NCBI GenBank assembly: GCA_944472135.2
Contig: OX235270.1
Location: 51,837,267 to 51,901,266, forward strand
Length of the DNA: 64,000 nucleotides
Reading direction: 5' to 3'
DNA from: Trichobilharzia regenti
Lineage: Eukaryota; Platyhelminthes; Trematoda; Strigeidida; Schistosomatidae
Position numbers and translations under genes: made by a program. The notes under the pieces are model-generated. The model saw nothing but the letters and a program-made list of their open reading frames with translations. It did not search any database and was not told the DNA's origin. Positions 32,997 through 44,485 of the stretch are shown piece by piece. Position 1 is the stretch's first letter. Each line of letters begins with the position of its first letter.

Positions 32997-33660
32997 ATTT
33001 CGTCGTATTACTTATTTCTTGTTCGAGTAATATGGTGGTACACCTGTGACCTTCCTTTCTACAACCAATTATTTTTTGTAACTGAAAGTTTTAACAAAGG
33101 GATTTTCTCCATAGTTTTAAAAATGCTGAACTACTGATTATAACCATTATTAAAGCCAGTTTTCCGTCTGTCGGTGAAAGTTGACTATTACATGTAAAAA
33201 TTGAGTATGTCTGCTGAAGGTAATTTACTGCACTGCAGACAACAAAAGGTTAGGCTAACGATTAGAAGAATGCAAACCATAAAATTTGTGGCAAAGGTCT
33301 TCGATTATTTTCCATTGGTCTGTTGATTATAAAAGTATCCCATACCATATTTTTTGATGTAAACATTACAGTAATCACAACTGTAAATTTGTTCTTAGCA
33401 AGGGCACAACTATGAAAGATACAGAGTAAGACAACACCCTGGCTTTATTGGGCACAAACAGAATTCTATTTACAATTACAGGTAATTGATTATCCATTTC
33501 AAATCAACTGACAGTCAATAAATCAATTTAATATAAATTGGTTAGCCCACTACTTAGTATGTTATTAACACATATACATCAACTTGATGCTTTCAGTCAA
33601 GTAACCTCTGAACTGTTCTAAATAGATGGGGATACTTTATTATTTTATTTCTTTGTTTTT
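32997..33660. other. Non-coding stretch
   Basis: Nothing recognised. Confidence 0.5.
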
Positions 33661-33662
33661 AT

Positions 33663-33845
33663 TTTTGATTATAGCTCGATTCCACACCGTATTTTTGGTA
33701 CAAGTATGGAATTTTCAGCATGTGATATTGGTATCCTAAATTTTGCAGGCCGACCACTGATATGAGATGTGCCTCGGCAGGGGATCGAACCCACGACCAT
33801 GTGCATGGTCGGCGAGAGTCCTAACCACTGTGCAACTGTCATAAA
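33663..33845 (-). repeat. tRNA-derived SINE with CR1-like tail
   Basis: Minus strand: A box region in GTGGTTAGGACTCTCG, B box GGGTTCGATCCCC, a body with GGCCTGCAAAATTTAGG, and a 3' end GCTGAAAATTCCATACTTG through GTGTGGAATCGAGCT. The last 50 bases match the 3' end of the CR1 element of the palindrome arms, suggesting the SINE is mobilised by CR1 machinery. Confidence 0.7.
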
Positions 33846-35435
33846 ATTTGCATAACACAAAAGTGATAGACGAATTCACCAGCTAAAATTCACATAGTTA
33901 AACTGCTGTTTGCAGGTAAATAAGTTTGCATCCTATGTCCACACATTCAATTAATGAAGAATGTATTTTTCACTTCTGAAGCTTACTGATTCACTAGGCG
34001 ATTACTAGACACCAGTAAATTCAATTTTCTATCCATTTTCCACGGTTAGCAACATCAAAAATAACAGTAACATTCCACTGGACATAGAAAACCGTTAAAT
34101 ATACACGATGAAGTTTAGATTATTTGTTTTGATTTATCTTCAACCGAACGACACTGTATAGATAGCAAAACAGAATTCAGTTAGCCTTAGTAAAAGTGAA
34201 TTCTTACATATTAGTTGCCTGATTAAACAAAATAAATAGAATGAATCACAAAAATGAATTCAAGTTCAGTAATTTATGGGGGACATAAATAAATCGGTTT
34301 CGCAGTGAATTGGTTTAATTAGTCGGCAAGTGTTAGGAAAATCTACTGACAAACATGCTAGTGCAAATAAATGACTAAATTTGAAAATTTGTCGAACAAC
34401 GTGAGTAACCACCAGAATTTCGTGTATACATCTAGAATTATAGTTTATCAAGTAGATAGTGAGACAGTGAGAATGCATATATTATATTTGCACATACAAC
34501 GTAAGTTTTTTTAGAAAATATGTGTGAATAAAGCGTTTCCTTTATATTTCAAACTTCTAATCAAAACCATTTAACAAATTATAAACCTGGAGAATAGGAT
34601 TCACAGCGCAAATAAGTAGATATCTTCATTGAAACACGCTAACGCATTTCACAATACATGACAGTTAGATTATCAAAGTACTTGGAATATGTTTGTTAAG
34701 TTGAGCAAAGACGATTCAATGCAGCAGCTACCAATACAGCATTATCATATCATTACTCATTCTATAAATCCCAAATGGAACATAAGGCTTCAGCATAAAC
34801 CCTTACTCCAGTCAGTGCTCTACTGTCACTTTCAATTGGCTCCACAATTACACACAAGTTTCCATTTCCTCCGAGTTACTTTCAGACCCATCCCCAGCTT
34901 ATCGGCTAAGCCGGTGTGTCATGTCACTTTAGTGTCTCTTCAGTATATTTCCTACCCACCCCAACTTCCTTCTTGAGATTAGTTAAGCAATAGGTTGTTG
35001 GATTATTCGCTGCCTATCAGAGTTCCTTGTTGCTTATTGTTATGTACTGATCGAGAATTTAATAGTCCTGATGCAAGAAAGACGGAAATCAGAAGACCAC
35101 TAGGTTCGCGATGATACTTCTATTTTCCAAACACAAGGAGAATCAATGTCACACAAGAGTGTGAGAGCAAAAATATGAATGTCCGAACAAGTGTGTGAAA
35201 CAAGTGTGTGAGCGAATATTCAAAATGAACAAATCAATAGACAATCTTAACATGATTGGCTAATTATAATGGAATATCGATCCATATATACCTAGCAAAT
35301 ATAACAGACTGTCAAACAAAACACACATATTATATGGATACGTATCACTTATCCTTTCTAAGTGTGTGACGTTCAATGTCAAGAGGAGGCAGATGTTAAT
35401 GACAATCAACAGTAGCCTGTTGAACATTTCTTTCT
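33846..35435. other. Non-coding stretch
   Basis: No gene recognised. The area 35130-35340 is rich in short GTGTGAG/GTGTGTG runs. A 95-codon ORF at 34689-34976 has no family features. Confidence 0.5.
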
Positions 35436-35439
35436 TTCT

Positions 35440-35530
35440 TTTATCAAAATAAAATCTTATCTATAATGGAATTATACTCTACCACAGTGCCCAAGTTTTT
35501 ATACTTATATTCTTTCACTGACTTGTGTAC
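35440..35530 (+). repeat. Terminal part of the unnamed fold-back family
   Basis: AAAATCTTATCTATAATGG, then ATTATACTCTACCACAGTGC, is shared with the ends near 12250 (reverse), 53050 (reverse) and 55775. Confidence 0.5.
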
Positions 35531-35690
35531 CGAGTCTCTGAACCACATGAACATCGCGTTGGTATCGAAAAGTTTGGTCTTTTCCTTTATTCTAAGTATT
35601 GCAGATCTCCAACCTAATTTCAGAGTGATGAACGGTCGTTCTGCTTTCCCAGTGCTCATAGGCTTTAACATTTTTATCTATGCTTCCCAC
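35531..35690 (-). pseudogene. RTE-clade RT C-terminal scrap
   Basis: Minus strand codons read GKAERPFITLKLGWRSA, then a KTKLFDTN stretch. These correspond to the KARxAFxxLKxxWRS...KTKIRxFxTNV region of RTE RT proteins. About 40 codons survive; it is joined directly to the fold-back family end. Confidence 0.5.
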
Positions 35691-35699
35691 CTCATGTAG

Positions 35700-38600
35700 T
35701 TGAAACAAAACTCCACAGGTAAGTCAAGGGACAACTTCTGCCAAGTATTTTCCGCTGATAATGGCTGTTATTTGTTGTTAGTCAGGTAATATTCAGTAAC
35801 ACAGAGTAGTCCTCGCTATCAAAATGTTATAAACTAAGGCAAAAAAGAAATGTGTTTTCACTCTCCAGCGGCCTATCTGACACACTTATAAACTATGTAG
35901 GAATAAGGAAATACCTTCAAAGAATAAATAATATGAAAGTCAAAAAAGCATGCGTACATTTGCTGACAGATTAGTGTTAGTAATTAGCTGCGAAATTGTG
36001 AAGTATTTTCAATAGCTGTCATTATCTTTACTGTCAGTTTTCACCCAAATTTTGATTGTTTTAGTACACGTGGTTGTGAAAACTTAAATGACTGCAAATA
36101 TTAGCATGCTTGCAGTCACACGCACATATCCATAGCTTTTATCAGTTATATCCACTTATGCATACAGAAAAGAATAGTAAGAAGAGATTCGTATTATGCA
36201 TTAAATACATTTCTTGAATGGTCGGTGACATTATTTTCAAAGTGTAGGTACATAATTGTTGTCTCTTCATTAGACTTCAAAATCTATCAGTAAGGACTCA
36301 TAATTCTATTTTCAGCTTCTGCTTTCTAAATATATAATCCTATACATAATTTAACATTATGGTAACAGAAGGTAATTAAATAAATTCAAATATGTATACA
36401 CAATAACTAGGAAAAAGTTCAACTAAATTCATTAATAATAAATGCTTTTTTAAAAAGAAAACTCTTTGTCATTGCTATAGTTACATTTAAGTTTACGCTA
36501 GGAATGCTTAGATGTAATTTATGGTGTATTTTATTCTGTTTATACATTTACTCATGTTACTATTTTATATGAGCTAGTTTTCCAATACATCATTACATCA
36601 TCATTATAATCAACTTGCTATAAGTGACACAGTAAGTGCTCAAACACGGTAATACTAAGTAGGCTGCCAGGATGAATACTTTTTTTCTTTGTTACTGAGT
36701 GAGATAAAATGAAACCATGAATTCATGTCATTTAGACAAGACACGCTATTGCTTCAACGTAGATGTGATCGATTGATGATAATTTAGTTGTTAAGCTGTT
36801 TTCTTGAATAAAGATTGGCTTTTGCTATCCACAGTAGATAATCATGACAGTAGAGTGACTGAATTTATTATATGACTTAATATTTGTCCATAAATAATCA
36901 GAAATACGAATGACAAACTTGATAAAAGCTGTTCATTTACTTGACTTTGTCTTTAAAACTTCATGCTCCGCTTCAAACAGCTTCAATAAACGAAGTGTAT
37001 TTCTACTGGATGCATTGAATGAATCCTAAACAATATTTTAATAGATGAATTAAAAACCGAGTTGAGCAGCCATTCAATAAATTACAGACGGAAATCATCT
37101 ATTAGATCTAAATAGGATGTAGGATTACTTAGTAGATTGTTACGACTTGTCAGTATGGAAGCATTATGTTACTCTGAGCACAGTTTTTAAAAGCGTAATT
37201 TTACCGAAAAGACCATATATATATGTATATATATACCGATGAAACAATTTAAAGGCTAAAAGCGAATCAGCGACATATAAGAGCTGTATGCTGTGTAAAA
37301 ATATCTGTGTCGAAGCACTTAGGTTGACAGAAAATATATAAAAAGGATTTATGTGAGCATCCGGCATAGTGCGTTGAAGTGGGCCAGTATCACAATGTTC
37401 TCATTTTCAGTCTATACATATCTCCATCTCGCCAACACCTTTCTAAACTAATTACTTCGTGTACAGCGGACTATTGTGACAAGTATAACAACAGTACGAA
37501 AATAATAACTTCTGCAACTAGTTTTCTACTTAGGATGCGATATAAACTTGATGTACAAGAATTGATAATATTCATAAAGACTATGAAATGCGACATTCCG
37601 TTTTCCTACTAAACAAGGCCATCCACGTATCTGTCAGTTATGCGACCATTGGAAGATTTAGTTCCATGCACACATGTTGATTAATCTGCGTATGAGATAC
37701 TGAATCATTAATCTGTGGAGTCATTAATGAAGACCTGTTAATTAGCATAATCCCTTTTCGTCTTTACAATATTATACATATATATAATAACCAAAAATGT
37801 ATTCAGTAGGAAAATAACACTTTTCAAAACGATTAGTTATCTTGTTGTGTGACAGTATTTGTATTTATTTGAACTTCACGGAATGATATAATATTTGTTC
37901 ATATGAAAGTTATCACAAAACATGAGTTTCCTTCATATACATAATTTACCAACTGTTTCTGAATGGTCCAGTAACGTGCAGCATAAAACAAGTAAAATAT
38001 TTGTATAGACCGTGAAAGGTGATAACTGTCTCACATATATTTTTGTTTGCATGAACTGACGAAGGTGAGTTTAACAGATTTCACTGTAAATAATACAAGA
38101 TGAGAAAAGAAAAGATTTACCCAATTTTTTAACCTGAACTCACTATGGTACTTATTAACTGTTAAGGTAATTGACGACCAGTGATTCAATAACTCAGTCT
38201 TTGTTTTAAATAATTTCTTGTAACATGTTCAACTAAACAATCTTTTATAATAAAAGACTACATGCCACCATAGTGTTCATGTTCTTGTATAAAATTACTC
38301 ATTCAGAGTATATCAAACGACAAAAACTTGCAGGATCCAACTAAGATAAACTAATTCAACCTGAAATTGGACAAATTCAATCTAATTTCGCATTCCAAAG
38401 ACACGTGTTACCACTTAAACTTATCCAAATTCACAAAACGGCTTCATAGTGTACCACTGTGGTCCATTCTTCGTGGAAAGAAAAATAAATTTGTCTTCTG
38501 AAAACTATTCAGATCCTGTCATTATAGTAATGTATTGGAGCCGACACTTGTTGTGAGAGCTTTGTTTATAAATACATGAAACAATTTATTGTACCTACTG

Positions 38601-39335
38601 ATATTTGGTAGAATTTATGGTATAGTAGGAACTCGAAACTGGAGTCTATGACTAATATTTTGTACATGGATTTTAGAAATATGAAGCACTTTGCGGGTAG
38701 CAGTGCTATATAAAGTGTTAGTGTGAATACTGATATTCATTGAGGGTGTAGGACTAAAATATTTGGCACTTGAACCTACTGTGTAATATCAAATGTAGTG
38801 TAACAAAATGAAAGATAATTGCCAGCTTTATTGACGTCCCATCATCAGGCAATAGGAATTGTTATGTGTTAGTACTATGTGGTCTTTGTTTACTTAGAGA
38901 CTCCTGCATTAAAAGTTGTTCCATGCAGTTTAATGGTATTCCACTGATAGTGAAACACTCAAATAACAAATAAATTATTATTCTTTATGTTTCCACTTCA
39001 GACCATCGTTCTTAGAAAACAATATATTTAGGTCCATATAGTCCGGATAGAAAGCTAACAACACAGTCTTTCAAAATACATCTGTAACATTAATTGCTAT
39101 TGCTTTTTTTTCAAAATGGGGGCAGATATTTTTAATTTCAATCTAACTTCCGAAACACGTAACAGATGTTATGCTGTGGTAAGCCGAAGACATTTATATA
39201 GTGCATTCTTATTCACTCAATTTTGTGAAATAATCCTATATAAAAAAGAGCAAACCGACTTACAATTACATTCACTGATTACTGTGAAGTAACCATTGTC
39301 ATACTGTGAGCAAATTAATCTCGACTGATTTCATA
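35700..39335. other. Long AT-rich stretch without a recognised gene
   Basis: Short ORFs only; a small TA/TATATG repeat near 37217. Nothing else recognised. Confidence 0.5.
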
Positions 39336-39339
39336 AGTG

Positions 39340-39545
39340 AAGCTCGCTACCCATAGTGCACCTTGAATTGGTGTTGGGTGAGTAGTGAAAAGCAGCAGGA
39401 ACACTTGGACCTAGCTTTTGTGCATACTACTAGTCTTCAGCAAGGCTTTCCGCAACCTTGGAGGAACTGATTTCCATTTGAAGATTCAAACACATGCCAC
39501 CTAGTGTTGTTGTCAGATATGTTACTATTGAGCTATCGGAGCCTT
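39340..39545 (-). repeat. tRNA-derived SINE, second type
   Basis: Minus strand starts GGCTCCGATAGCTCAATAG, a clear tRNA 5' end and A box. A B-box-like TGTTTGAATCTTC follows, then a body ending in the CACCAATTCAAGGTGCAC area. Related copies form the inverted pair at 48990-49415. Confidence 0.6.
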
Positions 39546-40090
39546 TTGGAAGAGTACAAATGAGTAGAAAGTGTATATCCGAGATGTCCTAACGATTATG
39601 CTCACTCATCAAAACAGGTTTATAACTGTTGCTTTCCAGTTTTTGAACGCGTAAATAGGAGTACACATAAATGTAGAGATGTAAACAGAAGTGTAGCTGT
39701 ATGAGTTGACATAATTTTCAGCAGCTCAGAACTAGGTGCTGAGCACAAACAAAATGTTGTTTTAGTAAGAAGTGTAAGAGCAACAGTAGAAACAATAATT
39801 ATGCAGAAGTTAAGGCATATGTTTATGTCATCAAATTTAAGTCAAATCTCGAACAGTTAATCGATCATTTCCATACAAGCTATACACATATGATCTAGAT
39901 TAATTCTCAAAAACAACAATAATTAGAGTAAACGACTGTTTTCAATAAGTCTTCTAATGCAATATCCAGTAAAGGCAAATAAAAATTATATCAGAAGCCG
40001 TCGTGCAGCACAATTACAGGATCGGATAATGATTTTCATCATCGTTTAATTGCATATAAACAGTATACTCAGTGAAAACATGGGATGAAA
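39546..40090. other. Non-coding stretch
   Basis: Nothing recognised. Confidence 0.5.
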
Positions 40091-40094
40091 AAGA

Positions 40095-40300
40095 TTAAGC
40101 AATTGACTGACATGAAGCTTTTCGGTTGATTATGACTAGCGGTGGAATCCAGGATGTGCACTTCGTCCTGTCCCCTAGATTTGCATGTATCCCTAATGAG
40201 TTCTGGTGGTACCCATGGTCCTCGAATTCTGCACCTACCGACCCAAACGCTAGAGCACTGTGCACCAGGCCACACATCCGCAAAGACTGAGCATTTGGCT
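40095..40300 (-). repeat. Degenerate Sm-alpha-type SINE
   Basis: Minus strand: GTGTGGCCTGGTGCACAG (tRNA-like A-box region), a weak B box around GAATTCGAGGACC, then GGACAGGACGAAGTGCAC and ATCCTGGATTCCACCGCTAG. The latter resembles the 3' half of the Sm-alpha hammerhead (GGACGAAA...UCCUGG). The CUGAUGA box is too diverged to identify. Confidence 0.5.
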
Positions 40301-41985
40301 TCAGCATAATCAATGGGAGATAAGCAGTACAGTCGTAAAGTGGTTGACGTATTTTTGAATTTATAATCAATGAAACTGCAGATTAAAAGGCGTGATCAGC
40401 TTTTTGTCTTCTCATTAACCGAAGTGGCATCAATTATTACCAAAAGACCCAATCTCTGTGTCTTGAAGAAGTATGTGCAGCCACAATGTTTACTTTGGTC
40501 TACAACAAGACCAATAGATCCCTTGTAAACACTGGTAATTTACATAGTGTATCCTCATCCCATTCTTTTTTGTTCACTCCCCCTTATTTCATTGAAAAAT
40601 CTTATTTCAGACCCTTCTTATTAAATCTAATACCCCAAATTTACTTAATACTTCTGAAATCAGTTGTTTTATTGAAACAGTCCTCCACTTCCACTGCACT
40701 AAATTTCTGCCAGATGATCACAAGCACTCCTACTGATTCATTATAAATTATTTAAATTATTCTTAGCATGTTAAGAAAAAATCTGCTAAAGAAGCTGCGG
40801 CTTACACGGCGAAATGTTCAGAAAAATCTTGTTTTGATTTTCTTAACAGGCTGGGATTAATTTAGGTAATTTATAATGAATCAATCTGACTCGGCGCTCA
40901 AATTATTCCAGGAAGTTCGCAGCACCTACGGACTGGAAACCTACACTCCCATTGAGGTTAGATCATACCGTTATCATTCTTTTATCATTATTGTCATTAG
41001 TCACAACAATAACTTAAATTCAGAGTATCTGATCTGCTTATTTGTTTCTTTGTAGTTTTCAGTGACTGCAACTCAAACTTTAAAAACAGAAACACGACAT
41101 TCATTTATTTCACCTGATTTCATTTCGTACTCATAATGACTATACTTTTTATGAGCATTTCAGTGATGATGAAAATTAACAGATAATTATTCTCCCTTAC
41201 ATTTGCACCACAAGATGGTTTCTAATATAGTTTTAACTTGCCTTTATCAGTAATTGTATTCACGGATTTAAAACTGTAGAAGTATTTATTGAAAACAACA
41301 GTTCATTTCAATTTTTCTGTTCTGAACAAATTACGAGAATAATCACTACTGAAAAAAGTTAAGGAACAAATATAATTTATTCATAAGCCTTTTGCATACG
41401 TAATACCTTGATATGTTCAAAACTATCAGTCCTTTTAGTAAATCAACAATCTCAAAAAAGGACTAACTTAGCTGTCCTATTCAGATGCAGATAAATTCAG
41501 TCAAAATGCAGTTACATTCTCCTGAAAAAACTTTGAGTTTGAAAAATCACACACCAAACTGATGGTTTTCAAAGTTTGTCTTTCTGCTCTGTCAGTCAAC
41601 AGTACTTTGTATAATTTGCCTGCTTGAAGTTGATCCGATGTTCATTGATTAGTTTATTAACTCATTACAAGGTAAGCGTATTCATCTGCATTAATAGAAG
41701 CATATCACAAATCTGAATGATAGATTCCCATTTCTAGTCACAAACTAACATTTTGGCTTCTAATAAAGTCAAATATTTCAAATACTACAAGAATTAGATG
41801 TTAGTAACTGTTTATGAGAAACAACAGAATAGTTATATTAATTTCTTCATGATTAGTTTTTTGTGTTGGGGACTTACTTTAAACATCCTTTCAGTTTTAG
41901 AATTCACTCATGTTCCAGTCGCTCATGTAACAGTTGAACATGCACACAATAATTTTTACAGAATTGGGTTGCTAGCCTCATACCC
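40301..41985. other. Long stretch without a recognised gene
   Basis: AT-rich; an 86-codon ORF at 40486-40746 has no family features. Confidence 0.5.
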
Positions 41986-41989
41986 AACC

Positions 41990-42112
41990 TTTCCTCTTTA
42001 CCAGCTTTATTTCTGGCTTAGCGAGGTAAAGGAGTGCGTTGGCCGGGGATCGAAACCCGGACCATGTACATGGTCGGCGAACGTCCTTACCTCTGTGCCA
42101 CCGACGCAGCAC
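41990..42112 (-). repeat. tRNA-derived SINE head, well-preserved tRNA-like fold
   Basis: Minus strand GCGTCGGTGGCACAGAGG begins a near-complete tRNA-like unit (about 42106 to 42032): acceptor strand GCGTCGG against CCAACGC, a T arm CCGGG/CCCGG, and a B box TTTCGATCC. It is the same head family as at 33.8 and 63.78 kb, but the downstream body differs. I call it a SINE head, not a functional tRNA, because of the mismatched acceptor stem, the extended T loop and the repeat context. Confidence 0.65.
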
Positions 42113-42649
42113 ACAATAATTCAGTAGTTTTAATTTCCATATATGGTGTGCGGTTAATTTATGTGAACACTCATCAAAATTCCACTAAACAGTTCCACAA
42201 AGATTTGTAACAACAAAAAGTAAGCATATATGAAAACTCAAATTAATAGAAATATCAGCGACGTTGAACATCTGTAACATCTATCGTGTGTAAAGTGTTC
42301 AAAAGCAAATAAACCTTCTATTTAATACCTATAAGATGTGTAATTTATAGCTCTATGCAAAATATCTTAAATGCAAAAATGCACAGAGCTGCATTCAAGA
42401 CTACATATCTGTATCAATCACTGACAATAAACTAAGAAAAATCTATATGATGCTGACGTACTATTACGTAAATTCTATATGAAAAACACAAAGAGAAGCA
42501 AATCTGAGGACAAGACAAGGAAATATTTACTGCTATACTAACCAGTATGAAATATAACTGTTCAATATAATCGTAAATGATCTCTGTTTTCCCAGCATTT
42601 TATCTTGTGTATGGCTATAATATTCTGTTGTTCTATTTAAGGAAGTACT
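42113..42649. other. Non-coding stretch
   Basis: Nothing recognised. Confidence 0.5.
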
Positions 42650-44485
42650 GTGGTTATACAGTTATATGTGGTTATACACACTGAACCTCCCCGCCATCCA
42701 CCACGTACCCGAATGGGATATAGACACTGGTCCGCCGTCTGTAGGTGAGGTTACAAAAGCTATCAGTAATTTGAAACGAGGCAAAGCGGCAGGACCCGAC
42801 GGAATTATTCCGGAGGTGTTTAAATATGGGGGTGACATACTAGTTTGTAGATTAACTGAGGTACTAGGCAAAGTCTGGGAATCAGAGACAGTACCATCAG
42901 ACTGGGGTAAGTCACTCATTATACCGATATTCAAGAAGGGAAACAAGTCCTCGTGTGATAATCATAGGGGGATCAGCCTAACGAACATAGTCTCTAAAAT
43001 CCTAGGCTCAGTAATCATGCATAGACTAAGCAGAACTCGGGAGGAACAGACAAGGGAAAATCAAGCAGGCTTTAGACCAGGTAGAGGGTGCATAGATCAT
43101 ATCTTCACTCTTCGACAGATTCTAGAACATAGACACACTTTTCGGCGTCCAACAATTGTCATATTTCTTGACTTGAAGGCGGCCTTCGACTCCGTGGACC
43201 GAAACGTACTATGGCAATGTCTGACTGTGAAGGGAGTGCCAAGAAAGTACATTGCACTAATCAAGGCACTCTATTCAAACTCACGTAGTCGTGTAAGGGC
43301 TTATGGGGAATTGTCATCTGAATTAGTAACAACCAGTGGTGTCCGACAGGGATGTCCACTTTCCCCATTTCTGTTTAACTTCATCATAGATATGCTAATG
43401 GAAGTATCCTTAACTGAACGTAGTGACTTAGGAATCGACTTGTTACCAGGGAATAATCTAATGGACTTAGAATATGCAGATGACATAGTCCTGTTAGGGG
43501 AGGATGCTGACAAAATGCAGAGTCTTCTGAACACCTTGAGCAGCAATCTTCGTATGTTTGGCATGCGATTCGCCCCTGCAAAATGTAAGATGCTGCTACA
43601 GGACTGGACCACGTCAACCCCTAACTTAGTGATAGGGAGTGAAGTGATAGAACATGTTGACCACTTCACCTACTTGGGAAGTTGTATTAGCACCAACGGA
43701 CTGATTGGCGATGAAATCTCAGCACGGATCCGAAAAGCTCGAGCTGCTTTCGCTGACTTACACCATCTCTGGCGTAGGCGTGACATCCGGTTATCAACCA
43801 AGGGACGTGTGTACTGCTCATCAGTTCGCTCCGTCCTTCTCTATGGCTCTGAAACATGGCCAATACGCGTTGAAGACATGAAAAGGTTGACTGCTTTCGA
43901 TCATAGATGTCTGCGATCTCTGTCTCACGTTAGGTGGTTTCACAAGATAAGTAATGTTGACGTTAGGCGTAGAGTGTTGGGCAAAGAGGGAAAATCAATC
44001 GACGAGGCTATAAAGTTACATAGACTAAGATGGCTAGGTCACGTGGTGCGCATGCCTAACCACCGCCTCCCCCGACGGGCATTGTTAGCTGATATAGGTT
44101 CAGGTTGGAAAAGAGCCAGTGGTGGCCAAACAAAAACATGGCATCAATCCATGAAATCCTTGACAGTTAAACTGAGTCAGGTAGGGAGATGCAGACTCCC
44201 GGGTTGGGGCCCTCGGGACTCTAGGAATCAATGGCTGGAGACAATAGGTGACATGGCTCAAAATCGTTGTCAATGGCGCAGATGTATTCAGTCTCTGTAA
44301 TCTTTCATATTCCTTTCTACCATTACCCATTCTGTTTCACTCTTATACTTGTCAAACTCTATTGATTCTCTTCACTCATCTTCTTGTCTACCTCTGTGTG
44401 CTATTTGGAACGTGGCAACTCGAACTGCTGCACTTCGGTGCCAAGTTCTATGTTGAATCCAGACAGACAGACAGATACAGTTTAG
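42650..44485 (+). mobile_element. 5'-truncated RTE-clade LINE with intact RT ORF
   Basis: A single insertion comprising the RT ORF, about 180 bases of 3' UTR and a CAGACAGACAGACAG run as probable 3' tail at 44462-44480. The endonuclease half is absent, so the insertion is 5'-truncated as is typical of LINEs. It is the only large uninterrupted ORF outside the palindrome. Target-site duplication not identified. Confidence 0.8.
42666..44300 (+). CDS. RTE-clade reverse transcriptase, 544 codons, open
   Basis: This enzyme would reverse-transcribe LINE RNA at a nicked target. In order: [12 protein letters not shown] at residues 39-50, IIPIFKKG near 85-92, NHRGISLTN at 99-107, [13 protein letters not shown] at 133-145, [13 protein letters not shown] at 167-179 (catalytic Asp), [14 protein letters not shown] at 224-237, EYADDIVLL at 269-277 (catalytic Asp pair), and FTYLG in the thumb region. 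The C-terminal part has [17 protein letters not shown] and GWGPRDSR. All RT residues look intact and there is no stop in 544 codons, so the insertion is relatively young. The ATG at 42666 lies at the truncation point and is probably fortuitous. Closest to trematode RTE families (SR3/Perere-3-like by motif). Confidence 0.9.
   Translation: MWLYTLNLPAIHHVPEWDIDTGPPSVGEVTKAISNLKRGKAAGPDGIIPEVFKYGGDILVCRLTEVLGKVWESETVPSDWGKSLIIPIFKKGNKSSCDNHRGISLTNIVSKILGSVIMHRLSRTREEQTRENQAGFRPGRGCIDHIFTLRQILEHRHTFRRPTIVIFLDLKAAFDSVDRNVLWQCLTVKGVPRKYIALIKALYSNSRSRVRAYGELSSELVTTSGVRQGCPLSPFLFNFIIDMLMEVSLTERSDLGIDLLPGNNLMDLEYADDIVLLGEDADKMQSLLNTLSSNLRMFGMRFAPAKCKMLLQDWTTSTPNLVIGSEVIEHVDHFTYLGSCISTNGLIGDEISARIRKARAAFADLHHLWRRRDIRLSTKGRVYCSSVRSVLLYGSETWPIRVEDMKRLTAFDHRCLRSLSHVRWFHKISNVDVRRRVLGKEGKSIDEAIKLHRLRWLGHVVRMPNHRLPRRALLADIGSGWKRASGGQTKTWHQSMKSLTVKLSQVGRCRLPGWGPRDSRNQWLETIGDMAQNRCQWRRCIQSL

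Noticed and set aside
34689..34976. A 95-codon ORF, possible secreted or small host protein
   Set aside because: No signal peptide, domain or conserved pattern that I can see. Proline/histidine-rich low-complexity coding is expected by chance in this sequence.
35120..35340. An LTR of a Gypsy-type retrotransposon (TGTCACACAAG start, GTGTGAG-rich)
   Set aside because: No second copy, primer-binding site or gag-pol sequence is visible in the window.
41990..42112. A functional tRNA gene on the minus strand
   Set aside because: Acceptor and T arms are tRNA-like, but the acceptor stem has a mismatch and the T loop is one base too long. The same head occurs in SINEs at 33.8 and 63.8 kb.
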